A stretch of DNA of 64,000 bases from UKL13-2 sp038206765 (GTDB lineage Bacteria > Pseudomonadota > Gammaproteobacteria > Burkholderiales > Usitatibacteraceae): NCBI GenBank assembly GCA_038206765.1, contig JBBRAM010000001.1, positions 232,672-296,671 on the forward strand. The letters run 5' to 3'. Below are positions 44,575 through 53,441 of the stretch, in pieces. The notes under the pieces are model-generated. The model was given only the letters and a program-made list of their open reading frames with translations. It was not told where the DNA came from and searched no databases. Both the position numbers and the translations under genes were made by a program. The first letter of the stretch is position 1; each line of letters starts with the position of its first letter.

Positions 44575-45093
44575 ATGCACACCAACGAACAATGCATCCG
44601 CAATTTTTACGCCGCCTTCGCCAAACGCGATGCTGAAGGCATGGCCCAGTGTTATCACTCTGAAATCGCATTCACCGACCCGGCATTCCCCATGCTGCGC
44701 GGCGAAGAAGCCAGCGCGATGTGGGCAATGCTGACCTCACGGGCAAAAGATGATTTTGAAATCATTTTGGTCGAAGCCAGTTACAACGATACCGCCAATG
44801 CCGAGGGCGGCATGGCCAAATGGGAAGCCAAATATACCTTCACCCAAACTGGCCGAAAAGTTCACAACAAAATTTCTGCTGTGTTTGCGTTCCGCGACGG
44901 CAAAATTGTCAGGCACGTTGATCGATTCCCGTTTTGGCGCTGGTCAGCTCAGGCGCTTGGCCCAGTCGGCTCATTGCTCGGTTGGTCGCTGCCAATTAAG
45001 GCGTTAGTGCGGAAAAAAGCAAAGGCTGCATTGGCGCAGTTTATGGAGAAAAGTCAATATCCTAAGCCTTCAGATTTTCAGAGCGCCAAATAG
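44575..45093 (+). CDS. NTF2-like (SnoaL-type) protein
   Basis: A 172-residue protein with GGGAAAG before the ATG. The NTF2-like cone fold is shown by CIRNFYAAFAKRDAEGMAQC, YHSEIAFTDPAFPMLRG and ISAVFAFRDGKIVRHVDRFP, followed by FWRWSAQALGPVGSLLGWS. The fold serves as a small-molecule pocket in many enzymes and carriers; substrate unknown. The C-terminal extension (LVRKKAKAALAQFMEKSQYP) is shared with a decayed second copy at 62886-63026. Probably co-transcribed with the YbaK-like gene. Confidence 0.9.
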   Translation: MHTNEQCIRNFYAAFAKRDAEGMAQCYHSEIAFTDPAFPMLRGEEASAMWAMLTSRAKDDFEIILVEASYNDTANAEGGMAKWEAKYTFTQTGRKVHNKISAVFAFRDGKIVRHVDRFPFWRWSAQALGPVGSLLGWSLPIKALVRKKAKAALAQFMEKSQYPKPSDFQSAK

Positions 45094-45239
45094 CAAAGCC
45101 TGCAACTGGCGCACAGGCTGAGGCATAAATGGCTTGAACGGCTAGCCGGGTATCGCGTTTATGTTTCTGACATATGCAATGTACCTTGACGCCACGCGCT
45201 GAAAATTCATGCGGTACCTGCCTCGTCAGTGCCATGAAT

Positions 45240-46268
45240 TCACGACTTTTTTTGCGTTGTTGTTGGCGCTTTAGCCAGGGACGCTCGATGCGTCACGTTA
45301 ATCATAAATTTCCGTTCGACCGGACGATCAAATCCATAGCACCGATTCAGCAGTGCATTAATCGCATTGACGGCGATATCGCGCCAAGGAATATGGACCG
45401 AGGTTAGACGCGGCCCCGTAAACTCACCGCTCGGCGTATCGTCGTAACCCATGACAGAAACTCGATTTGGCACTGAGATACCTTGCTGCTGAAAGTACGA
45501 GAGCACACCAACAGCCATTTCATCATTTGCGCAGAACAATGCCGTGAACTTAAAGCCAGATTCAACCAGGGCCTCTGCCGCCGCCCATCCGCCTTGAGGT
45601 GAAAACCCACCTTCACTAATCCACATTTTTGATGAATTGATACCTGACTTGGTCAGTTCACCCAAAAAACCTGTCATACGGTCGACGTTGTCAGGGTAGC
45701 TAGCGGGGCCTGCAATCGCCGCGATTTTGCGGTGTTGCAAATCAAGAAGTGTTCGGGCAGCCAATATGCCGCCTTGCTTGTGATCTGCGGTAAAGCATTG
45801 ATCCCTGATGGTCTTCAGGGTGTGGTTTAACAACACTAATTTATTTTTTTTGGGGCCAAGCGCGGCAATGTCTTCGTCTGAAATCGCGTTGCTCATTACA
45901 ATAAGGCCATCACAGCCGCGCTCGATGAGAAACTCAATTCCATCGATAGCTTGCCGCCTCTCGTCGCCTGAACCAGCACCGAATTCAACCACCATGTGTA
46001 GCCCTGCGGCACGCAGTTCATTTGTAATCGCTTGCAGTATCGGAGTGTAAAACGTGCCGCTAAGAACGGGGATATATACGCCAATCATTTGCGAGGAACC
46101 GGATAGCAAGGAGCGTGCCGCATGGGAAGGACGGTAATTTAATTCCCCAATCGCCTTTTTCACCCGCGCAAATGTTTTTGGCGACACCGAACCTGTGCCG
46201 ATTACCACCCTCGATACGGTTCCATGTCCAACGCCAGCGAGACGCGCCACATCTTTAATAGTTGCCAC
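45240..46268 (-). CDS. LacI-family repressor of the beta-glucan locus
   Basis: A 342-residue regulator. The helix-turn-helix is at the start (TIKDVARLAGVGHGTVSRVV) with the hinge NYRPSHAARSL. The sugar-binding domain follows (IGVYIPVLSGTFYTPILQAI, ALFCANDEMAVGVLSYFQQQ, VMGYDDTPSGEFTGPRLTSV). A GTG start at 46268 has AAAAGG six bases upstream. It is the last gene of the GH3-glucokinase-transporter operon. Matching palindromes at both operon promoters (51260-51281 and 62628-62649) are its likely operators, which would also make it self-regulating. The inducer is probably glucose or a short beta-glucoside. Confidence 0.93.
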   Translation of the reverse strand: MATIKDVARLAGVGHGTVSRVVIGTGSVSPKTFARVKKAIGELNYRPSHAARSLLSGSSQMIGVYIPVLSGTFYTPILQAITNELRAAGLHMVVEFGAGSGDERRQAIDGIEFLIERGCDGLIVMSNAISDEDIAALGPKKNKLVLLNHTLKTIRDQCFTADHKQGGILAARTLLDLQHRKIAAIAGPASYPDNVDRMTGFLGELTKSGINSSKMWISEGGFSPQGGWAAAEALVESGFKFTALFCANDEMAVGVLSYFQQQGISVPNRVSVMGYDDTPSGEFTGPRLTSVHIPWRDIAVNAINALLNRCYGFDRPVERKFMINVTHRASLAKAPTTTQKKS

Positions 46269-46387
46269 GATTTGCCTTTTTTATGTCAGGTCATCAACTT
46301 ACATTGTCGCCAGCGCCTGGCTGAGCCAGTGGCAACCGGAATCAAACGTCCGCAAGTTTGCCAAGATGATGGCTAACCACTATCTCA

Positions 46388-47689
46388 CTATTTTTTGCCC
46401 TGATGCTTGTACAAGCTGGCATATTTGAGACCGTAAAATAGTATAAAGGCATAGCAAGCTGCAGGGACAAAAAATGACATGTGTAAACCAATACGATCCG
46501 CTACCAAGCCCTGCACGCTAGGAACAATCGCGCCGCCGACGATGCCCATACACAAAAAGCCTGATCCCTGCCCGGTGTATTTTCCAAGCTGATGTAGCGC
46601 CATACTAAAAATTGTTGGGAACATGATCGAGTTAAACAAACCCACCGCGAGAATCGCCCACATCGCAACTGCCCCCTGCGTGTAGATCGCAGTCAAGATC
46701 AATACCATCACGCATATCGCATTGAAAGCCAACACCCTGCCCGGACTCACATGACGCATTACCGCAAAGCCCACGAAACGGCCCACCATCGCGCCGCCCC
46801 AATAGAGACTGACATACCCTGCGGCGGTTGCGGCAGGTAACCCGCCAACATCCTTTTCACCCAAGAAATTTACAAGGAAACCACCAATACTAACTTCCCC
46901 ACCAACATAGAGGAAAATGCCGACGATTCCCAATACTAAATGCGGATAAGACATCGCAGACCTTTTCTCGGTACTACTACCGTTGGCAGGGGGATCAGTG
47001 TCATGAGTGATTTTTGGCAGTCGAGCAAAAGCAAAAAAAATTGCCAATGCGAAGAGCGCAGCACCAAGCGCTAGATAAGGTCCCTGTACTGTTGCGGCCT
47101 CTTTTGCACGATGTAGCACTTGCGCCGCTTCGGGCAACGCGCTGATTTGATCGGCCGTTAGAACAGCAGTTGTGAGAATCATTAAACCGCCGAAAAAGGG
47201 ACCAATCGTTGTGCCCAATGAGTTAAACGCTTGAGTAAGCGTAAGGCGGCTAGATGCTGTTTGCGGATCACCCAATACAGTTACATATGGATTGGCCGCG
47301 ACCTGCAAAATAGTAATGCCAGCAGCCAGCACAAATAAGGCAAACAAGAATAGCCCGTAACCGCTCTGTGAGGCTGGATAAAACAACGCGCAGCCCATCG
47401 CGGCAATAACCAGTCCTGCGACAGCGCTGCTTTGATAACCGATGCGCTTAATCAACATGCCGGCTGGCAACGAAACCAAAAAGTAAGCGCCAAAAAAACA
47501 AAACTGCACTAGCTGAGATTGCTGGTAGTTGAGGGTATAAATTGATTTTAGATGCGGAATCAGGACATCATTTAACGATGTGAGCAGCCCCCACATAAAA
47601 AAAAGTATCGTGACAATAATAAGAGAGCGCTTGTGGTTCACGCTACTCGGCGATCCTGGCGCTGGCGTCGCTGCCGAAGTTGATTCCAT
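46388..47689 (-). CDS. FucP/GluP-type sugar MFS transporter
   Basis: A 433-residue inner-membrane symporter with 12 helices, typical of the fucose/glucose-galactose:H+ group. Marks are LFFMWGLLTSLNDVLIPHLK (helix 1), VQFCFFGAYFLVSLPAGMLI (helix 2), ITILQVAANPYVTVLGDP (helix 4) and LTLTQAFNSLGTTIGPFFGG. These fit GluP-like glucose/galactose carriers. GAGGAG precedes the ATG. It lies between glucokinase and lacI, so glucose freed in the periplasm by the GH3 enzyme is its likely substrate. The gap to lacI is 119 bp. Confidence 0.93.
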   Translation of the reverse strand: MESTSAATPAPGSPSSVNHKRSLIIVTILFFMWGLLTSLNDVLIPHLKSIYTLNYQQSQLVQFCFFGAYFLVSLPAGMLIKRIGYQSSAVAGLVIAAMGCALFYPASQSGYGLFLFALFVLAAGITILQVAANPYVTVLGDPQTASSRLTLTQAFNSLGTTIGPFFGGLMILTTAVLTADQISALPEAAQVLHRAKEAATVQGPYLALGAALFALAIFFAFARLPKITHDTDPPANGSSTEKRSAMSYPHLVLGIVGIFLYVGGEVSIGGFLVNFLGEKDVGGLPAATAAGYVSLYWGGAMVGRFVGFAVMRHVSPGRVLAFNAICVMVLILTAIYTQGAVAMWAILAVGLFNSIMFPTIFSMALHQLGKYTGQGSGFLCMGIVGGAIVPSVQGLVADRIGLHMSFFVPAACYAFILFYGLKYASLYKHQGKK

Positions 47690-47708
47690 TTCGTTTACTC
47701 CTCAATAA

Positions 47709-48689
47709 TTAACGTGATGTGGTCATTTGGTTGGCCAACATTGCGGCTACACCAGTGAATGCGGGATGTTCTTCGGTAATAAGATAGGTTGGGATACGAG
47801 CCATATACGGGCTCAATCTTCCCTTCGCCTCAAATCGCTTGCGAAATGATGACTGGTCGAACAAACGACCCAACCGCGGGACGATGCCGCCGCCGATGTA
47901 CATGCCGCCGGTAGCGCCTAACGTAAGGGCGACATTGCCCGCCACAGCACCGAGCACATCGCAAAAACAACTGACTGTTTTGGCGCAAATATCACAACTT
48001 GCATCAATTGCGTGACGCGTAATGTCTGCCGCGCTCAGCGATTGATTGGATAGCGCGCGGTAAATAGTCTCTAGGCCGCTCCCAGATAGAATGCGCTCGG
48101 CAGAAATATGGTCATCCCCTCGCTCTCGCCACAGCAACTGTAATATGCCGAGTTCAGTTGAGTTGTTGGGTGCGAATGTCGTGTGCCCGCCTTCACTCGC
48201 CAATGCCGCCCAGCGGTCGCCAATAGGGATGATGCCTGAAACCCCTAATCCAGTACCGGGTCCAATTAACCCTACGGTACGGTTAGGCAATGCAACGCCA
48301 CCGCCAATCTGCACACGTTGCGATGGCAGTAAGTGCGGAAGCGCCATTGCCAGCGCTGCAAAATCATTCACAACCAACAAGGTCTCGAGATTTAGTTCAT
48401 TACGCAATTGGTTAATCGAAAAGCTCCAATGGTGATTAGTCATGTTAACTGTATCGCCATCAACAGGATTCGCAATCGCGATGCCCATGTGCCTGACTTG
48501 CTCAGTACTGACCAATTGCACTGCTGCGCTATCTAAATAGGTTTGGATTGCCGCGCGAGCGTTGGTAAAGTTGGCAGTTGAGTAAACCGTTACCGCTTCA
48601 AATTGTTGCGGCGAGGTCTGAAGTGCAAAACGAGCATTCGTGCCGCCAATATCTGCTAACAGCCGCGGCCCCGAGTCAAATAATGTCAT
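47709..48689 (-). CDS. glk: Glucokinase
   Basis: ATP-dependent phosphorylation of glucose to glucose 6-phosphate. 326 residues of the bacterial Glk type: phosphate loop LLADIGGTNARFALQ, substrate region VVNDFAALAMALPHL, and GLIGPGTGLGVSGIIPIGD followed by ALASEGGHTTFAPNN. The ATG overlaps the stop of the GH3 gene by one base (TAATG), so translation is probably coupled. It closes the route from beta-glucan to central metabolism. Confidence 0.96.
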   Translation of the reverse strand: MTLFDSGPRLLADIGGTNARFALQTSPQQFEAVTVYSTANFTNARAAIQTYLDSAAVQLVSTEQVRHMGIAIANPVDGDTVNMTNHHWSFSINQLRNELNLETLLVVNDFAALAMALPHLLPSQRVQIGGGVALPNRTVGLIGPGTGLGVSGIIPIGDRWAALASEGGHTTFAPNNSTELGILQLLWRERGDDHISAERILSGSGLETIYRALSNQSLSAADITRHAIDASCDICAKTVSCFCDVLGAVAGNVALTLGATGGMYIGGGIVPRLGRLFDQSSFRKRFEAKGRLSPYMARIPTYLITEEHPAFTGVAAMLANQMTTSR

Positions 48690-51232
48690 TAGGTTTCCCC
48701 GCAGTTTTGTGCATCAGCATCTTTGGCAGCGCCGCCGACAACCTGAATATTGGTAAACGCGGCCGTGAACACATCATAGGTTGCGATACTGAACAGTGTT
48801 TCGATTTTGGATAAATTTGCCCCCGCTGCTACAAAACAGGAAAGCGGAATTTTTACCGTCTGCTTAGCCTTGCCTGCCAAGCGCTTAAATAGCGCGGTGA
48901 CATCAATAGTGCCGGCGCAAGTTCCTCCTTGTTGACATCCCATCGACATTGTTACGATTGCCTTGGGTTCCAATGACACGATCGTATCAAATTGCAAAAC
49001 GCCATCAGCGCTTGCGAAGGCGGGCAACGCACCCGCGGCAGCGGCACGCGCTTCAATCCGTGCGGGACCAGACCAGGTGATCTGTTTTGCGTCCTGCTGG
49101 GTATTGATTTGTACTGTTTCGATTTTTGCGGTTGGCAAATCGATGACCCTGTTAACATCTGTGCCTAGCGCTACCCGCGTAGCTCCGCTGCTAATATAGA
49201 GCGGCCAAGTGCTTCGGTCTGCTTGATTAAATACGGGGTACGATTTTGTTACGCCGCATCCGCCCGTCGCATCGGTCGTATTAAGTTGACGGAGCTTGGG
49301 CATTTTCGTTTTTGCGCCATATTTTAAGCCGTACCCCAGCGCAAATAGCGGCGCATAGGGCTTATCACCCGCATTGACCGAAGTTTGGCAAGGTGTCTTA
49401 GGCCATGAGAATGAAAGCGAACCTGAGAACGGATAGTTGACACGTCCAGTTGCTTTTTTAAACAGTACATCAGCTATGCCTTTACCCTCCGTGCCCGGCA
49501 GCCAAGCCGCAACAAAGCTTTCGGAGAGATTCATAAGATCGGTCGTGTATAGAGCACGTCCAGCAACCAGCACCGTAACAACGGGCTTGCCTCGCCCAGC
49601 TACAGCCTGCAAGACTGCCAAGTCTTCTGGGTAGCGCGTACTGTGCCGCAGCGTGCCCGACGGGCCAATATCGCCGGCGCCTTCGGCATACGGGGTCTCG
49701 CCGATAACGGCAATCACTGCATCATATTTGGCGACCTCAACACCCGTCGCCGTCTCACTATAGGTGACGTTCGCAGCGCCAGCGGCCTCGACAATACCGG
49801 CCAGGATCGTATCGCCGTTGGGGAAGTCACTGTTTTTATTGTCGGTACCTTGCCATGTCAATGTCCAGCCGCCAGTCTGGTTTGGAAGGCTTGCTGCGCT
49901 CTTGCCGACAACGAGGATTTTTTTTCTGCTTCCTGGCAAAAGGGGCAGCACGTTACCATCATTTTTCAACAGCACCATTGATTCCCGAACCGCCTGACGC
50001 GCCAACGCGCGCGCTTGCAACGCTTCTGCTTTGCCAGCAAAGGCGTTTTGCGAGGGACGTTTGCCGAACAAGCCCGCACGTAATTTGACGCGAATAATAC
50101 GTGTGACAGCATCGTCAATCCGCGACATCGGAATCTCGCCGCGTTCAACTTGCCTGATGGTGTTGGCAATGAACGCTTTCCAGTCGTCGGGCACCATAAT
50201 GAGATCAATACCCGCATTGATCGCTTGTGGACAGCTGTCTTTGCTACAACCGGGCACCTGATCAATGCCATTCCAGTCTGAGACGACGAAGCCGTCAAAG
50301 CCCATTTTTGTTTTGAGTGCATCGGTCAGCAATGTTCTGTTGCCGTGCATTTTGCCGTGGTTAACGCCGCTGTCTACGTCACTCCAGCTATTATAAGAAG
50401 CCATAACAGTTTGCGCACCTGCGGAGAGTGCGCCGTAATAGCCCTGTCCATGCAGATTAATCATTTCCGCCATGCTGGCTCTGGTTTCGCCTTGGTCTTT
50501 CCCTTGGTCCGTACCGCCATCACCAATGAAATGTTTGGCTGTCGCCACGACGTTGTTATCCCGATCAAATTTCCCTTGTAGACCGTTTACATAGGCGCTT
50601 GCATAGGCCTTCACCAGCGCGCTATCTTCAGAAAAACTTTCGTAGCTGCGCCCCCAGCGATCATCTCGCACCACGGCCAGCGTTGGCGCGAAAACCCAGC
50701 TAATCCCGGTCGCCCGCACAGCCTTGCCAACTGCCACGCCAACCTGCCCAACGAGTTTAGGGTTATGCGCTGCACCCAGACCAATATTGTGTGGAAATAG
50801 TGTTGCCCCATAGACATTGCTATTACCGTGAATCGCATCAATCCCCCAGATAACGGGCACTCTGATGGCCATATCGGTTGCCATTGATGCCTCGTAATAT
50901 TGCTCCGCCAACGCAAGCCATTCACTAGGTGTTGCGTATTTGTTACCCGCCGGCCAACTACCGCCGCCATTGAGCACGGAACCAATGTAGTACTGAGTGA
51001 CATCGGCAGGCTTCGCAGTCTTGATTTCAGGCTGCGTCATCTGGCCGATTTTTTGCGCCAATGACATACCAGAAACAATACTGGCAACCCGAGCTTCAAG
51101 CGCTGGGGCTTTGCCAATTGCGCTGACAATATGCGGCCAATCTTTAAGCGGTACCTGTGCGGCGCTCGCGGGCAGTACATACAAAACTATTAAGGCGATT
51201 AGCCATTGAGCCCGTTGGTATTTTTTAGACAT
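48689..51232 (-). CDS. Exported GH3 beta-glucosidase (ExoP-like glucan exo-hydrolase)
   Basis: Cleaves terminal glucose from beta-1,3/1,4-gluco-oligosaccharides. 847 residues: signal peptide (LIALIVLYVLPASA), GH3 N-terminal barrel (about 40-380) with PVIWGIDAIHGNSNVYGATL, NNVVATAKHFIGDGGTDQGK and the nucleophile Asp in GFVVSDWNGI, GH3 C-terminal sandwich (about 420-650; RESMVLLKNDGNVLPLLPGS), and a last domain of about 170 residues (YPVFNQADRSTWPLYISSGA) like the galactose-binding-type domain of ExoP. Periplasmic or outer-membrane location inferred. First gene of operon B; an operator lies at the promoter. Confidence 0.95.
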   Translation of the reverse strand: MSKKYQRAQWLIALIVLYVLPASAAQVPLKDWPHIVSAIGKAPALEARVASIVSGMSLAQKIGQMTQPEIKTAKPADVTQYYIGSVLNGGGSWPAGNKYATPSEWLALAEQYYEASMATDMAIRVPVIWGIDAIHGNSNVYGATLFPHNIGLGAAHNPKLVGQVGVAVGKAVRATGISWVFAPTLAVVRDDRWGRSYESFSEDSALVKAYASAYVNGLQGKFDRDNNVVATAKHFIGDGGTDQGKDQGETRASMAEMINLHGQGYYGALSAGAQTVMASYNSWSDVDSGVNHGKMHGNRTLLTDALKTKMGFDGFVVSDWNGIDQVPGCSKDSCPQAINAGIDLIMVPDDWKAFIANTIRQVERGEIPMSRIDDAVTRIIRVKLRAGLFGKRPSQNAFAGKAEALQARALARQAVRESMVLLKNDGNVLPLLPGSRKKILVVGKSAASLPNQTGGWTLTWQGTDNKNSDFPNGDTILAGIVEAAGAANVTYSETATGVEVAKYDAVIAVIGETPYAEGAGDIGPSGTLRHSTRYPEDLAVLQAVAGRGKPVVTVLVAGRALYTTDLMNLSESFVAAWLPGTEGKGIADVLFKKATGRVNYPFSGSLSFSWPKTPCQTSVNAGDKPYAPLFALGYGLKYGAKTKMPKLRQLNTTDATGGCGVTKSYPVFNQADRSTWPLYISSGATRVALGTDVNRVIDLPTAKIETVQINTQQDAKQITWSGPARIEARAAAAGALPAFASADGVLQFDTIVSLEPKAIVTMSMGCQQGGTCAGTIDVTALFKRLAGKAKQTVKIPLSCFVAAGANLSKIETLFSIATYDVFTAAFTNIQVVGGAAKDADAQNCGET

Positions 51233-51259
51233 GTCGAAATTTTTTAATCCGGAATTGTA

Positions 51260-51281
51260 AAATTGGGGACGTACCCACTTT
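51260..51281. promoter_or_regulatory. LacI-type operator at operon B (GH3) promoter
   Basis: Palindrome AAATTGGG-N6-CCCACTTT with centre GACGTA; outward symmetry extends it to 51257-51284 (GTAAAA...TTTTAC). It matches the site at 62628-62649 (AAATTGGG-N6-CCCAATTT, centre AACGTA). It starts 5 bp downstream of the -10 box, so a bound repressor would block initiation. Confidence 0.8.
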
Positions 51282-51286
51282 TACAA

Positions 51287-51315
51287 ATAATGAGTCGAAG
51301 TTATTATTTTGTCAA
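51287..51315 (-). promoter_or_regulatory. Predicted sigma-70 promoter of operon B
   Basis: On the minus strand TTGACA (51310-51315), a 17-bp spacer, CATTAT (51287-51292). The operator follows immediately. The same layout precedes operon A. Confidence 0.7.
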
Positions 51316-51359
51316 TCGAAAACAATTTTTAATCGCTTAAGAAATTGCTACAAGTTGTG

Positions 51360-51392
51360 GCGGGATGCTTATCTACAACATGAAGATCCCGC
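51360..51392 (-). terminator. Weak hairpin between operons A and B
   Basis: GCGGGAT (51360-51366) pairs with ATCCCGC (51386-51392) around a 19-nt loop. It lies 50 bp past the GH16 stop. There is no T-run, so termination here is a guess. Confidence 0.3.
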
Positions 51393-51440
51393 ATGCAGTG
51401 AGGTCGCTCGGGCACCCGATATTTATAATGTCCACGCCAC

Positions 51441-52316
51441 TCAGGGCTTTATCGCCTGGTAAACGCGCACATAATCAATCTGCATTGCGACTGGGAAAAT
51501 ACCATCGTCGACTTCACCGCCAAGATCACCACCGATCGCAACATTGAGCAACAGATACTGCGGTCGATTGAAAGGCCACGCGCGTGAATCCACGTTGAGG
51601 CGCGGATAATTTAAATGCGCAAATCCATCCACCCCGAAGGTCACTGCATCCGCAGTCCAATGCATTTGATAGCGATGAAACTCACTGCAGGCATCAGTAA
51701 TGCGGGTGGCTCCAAATACAACTTGGCTTCCATGTCCGGCCAGGGTGTGAATGGCGCTAGAGATTCGGGCAGGATCGCTACCTACATGCTCCATGATATC
51801 GAGCTCGCCATTGTCGGGCCATTTATCTTTATTACCCAAAGTCCATATCGCTGGCCAAGTACCTTTGCCGCAAGGCATCTTGGCACGCACCTCAAAAAAA
51901 CCGTATGTCCATTCAGCCCTACCTTGCGTAGTAAGTCGCGCCGAGGTGTAGCGTTGGCCGCCCCAGTCGCCCTCCCCAGACATTTTCTCCTTGCGGGCAG
52001 TAATCAGCAGGAAACCGTCTTTGACAACAGCGTTTTCGGCACGTTGGGCAGAGTAATACTGCAGCTCATGGTTATGCCAGCCAACTTTGTTCCGATCCGT
52101 GTTGTAACTCCATTTGCGGACATCCGGCACACCGTTGGCCTCAAACTCATCTGCCCAAACCAACTTGTAGTTGACGGGCACGGCAAACGGCTCGGCATGC
52201 ACGCCGATGGAGGCTCCGCACAAACCAACCAAGCTAACCAAAGCTGCCGCTGACCATATTCGGCGGGTCTCGACATCACTAAAAAAATACTGAGTTTTTA
52301 TATTGCCAAAGAGCAT
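51441..52316 (-). CDS. Secreted GH16 endo-beta-glucanase (laminarinase type)
   Basis: Endo-hydrolase for beta-1,3- (or mixed 1,3/1,4-) glucan. The ATG at 52316 with AGGAGG upstream was chosen; it gives 291 residues, a signal peptide (AALVSLVGLCGASIGVHAEP) and a single GH16 domain. Marks are KLVWADEFEANGVPDVRKW, YTSARLTTQGRAEWTYGFFE, and the catalytic ExDxxE in WPDNGELDIMEHVG, where the inserted Met forms the bulge typical of laminarinases. ATG is 11 bp after the malK-like stop, so it is the last gene of operon A. No binding module is attached. Confidence 0.94.
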   Translation of the reverse strand: MLFGNIKTQYFFSDVETRRIWSAAALVSLVGLCGASIGVHAEPFAVPVNYKLVWADEFEANGVPDVRKWSYNTDRNKVGWHNHELQYYSAQRAENAVVKDGFLLITARKEKMSGEGDWGGQRYTSARLTTQGRAEWTYGFFEVRAKMPCGKGTWPAIWTLGNKDKWPDNGELDIMEHVGSDPARISSAIHTLAGHGSQVVFGATRITDACSEFHRYQMHWTADAVTFGVDGFAHLNYPRLNVDSRAWPFNRPQYLLLNVAIGGDLGGEVDDGIFPVAMQIDYVRVYQAIKP

Positions 52317-52327
52317 ATGTCCTCCTA

Positions 52328-53440
52328 TCAAATTATTCGACAACCTGCTGCATCGAACGTTAATACCTTAGCTACATCAGGCATTAGTCCGACTGATTTT
52401 CCCGCCACTAGGTGATCGTGCCCCGCGCCCACCTTGGCATGTAGCAACTCGGCTAAACCATCCACGGACAAATACAGAATTGATGAATCGCCCAGATGCT
52501 CGGCCATCACTACAGATGCCGCAATACCCTGCCCTATAGCGCCAACCCCTAGGTGATCAGGGCGTATTGCTATGCACGCTGCAGCTGGTCGCACATTCGG
52601 CTGTATGTCCCGCGTCAACGCATTCCACAATGCTTGGTGCCGCTCGCTTGCGCCATCTGCGGGTTGGTTGATCAGGTTGATGCGTGGTGCACCAAGAAAA
52701 CACGCGACGAATATATTTGCGGGAAAATTATAAAGATCAAGCGGCGTGCCTATCTGCTCAATACGGCCCTCATTAAATACCGCGATTCGCGTACCCATTG
52801 TCATCGCCTCAATATGGTCATGGGTAACGTAAATCATCGTAGTGCGCAGCTCTTTGTGAAGACGTGAAAGCTCGACACGCATACTTACTCGAAGTGATGC
52901 GTCGAGATTTGACAGCGGTTCGTCGAACAAAAACAATTTTGGCTCGCGCACGATCGCTCGACCAATCGCTACACGTTGCCGTTGACCACCCGACAATTCT
53001 TTGGGGTAACGGCCCAGCAGCTCGGTGATGCGCAGCACCTCTGCCGCACGTCGCACTTGCTCGTTACGCTGAAGACGGGGCAACCCTGCCATGCGTAGCG
53101 AAAAACCCATGTTCTCGGCCACCGTCATATGGGGATAAAGCGCATAGCTTTGGAAGACCATGGCCGCACCGCGATCTGCCGGAGGTACGTCATTGGCACG
53201 TTTACCCGCAATGCACAACTCGCCTTCGGTAATATTCTCAAGTCCCGCGATCATGCGCAGCATCGTCGACTTGCCGCAGCCGGATGGTCCAACAAAGACG
53301 AGGAATTCACCGTCATGGACATCCAGATCAACCCCGGCGATCACCTCGATAGAACCATAGCGCTTTCGGATACCCCGCAGGCTCAATTGGATTGCTGGCG
53401 TTTTTGAACGCGACGAAGTTGTTGGTTCGGCCAAACTCAT
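52328..53440 (-). CDS. MalK/UgpC-type sugar ABC ATPase
   Basis: ATP-driving subunit of the sugar importer, 370 residues. Walker A GPSGCGKST, Q-loop MVFQSYALYPHMTVAENMGF, signature LSGGQRQRVAIGRAI, Walker B LFLFDEPLSNLDASLR, H-loop YVTHDHIEAMTM (the residue after Asp is His, usually Gln). A C-terminal TOBE-like regulatory part follows (IEQIGTPLDLYNFPANIFVA). It starts 1 bp after the GH1 stop with GGGAG upstream. Pairs with the two permeases of this operon. Confidence 0.95.
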   Translation of the reverse strand: MSLAEPTTSSRSKTPAIQLSLRGIRKRYGSIEVIAGVDLDVHDGEFLVFVGPSGCGKSTMLRMIAGLENITEGELCIAGKRANDVPPADRGAAMVFQSYALYPHMTVAENMGFSLRMAGLPRLQRNEQVRRAAEVLRITELLGRYPKELSGGQRQRVAIGRAIVREPKLFLFDEPLSNLDASLRVSMRVELSRLHKELRTTMIYVTHDHIEAMTMGTRIAVFNEGRIEQIGTPLDLYNFPANIFVACFLGAPRINLINQPADGASERHQALWNALTRDIQPNVRPAAACIAIRPDHLGVGAIGQGIAASVVMAEHLGDSSILYLSVDGLAELLHAKVGAGHDHLVAGKSVGLMPDVAKVLTFDAAGCRII

Positions 53441-53441
53441 T

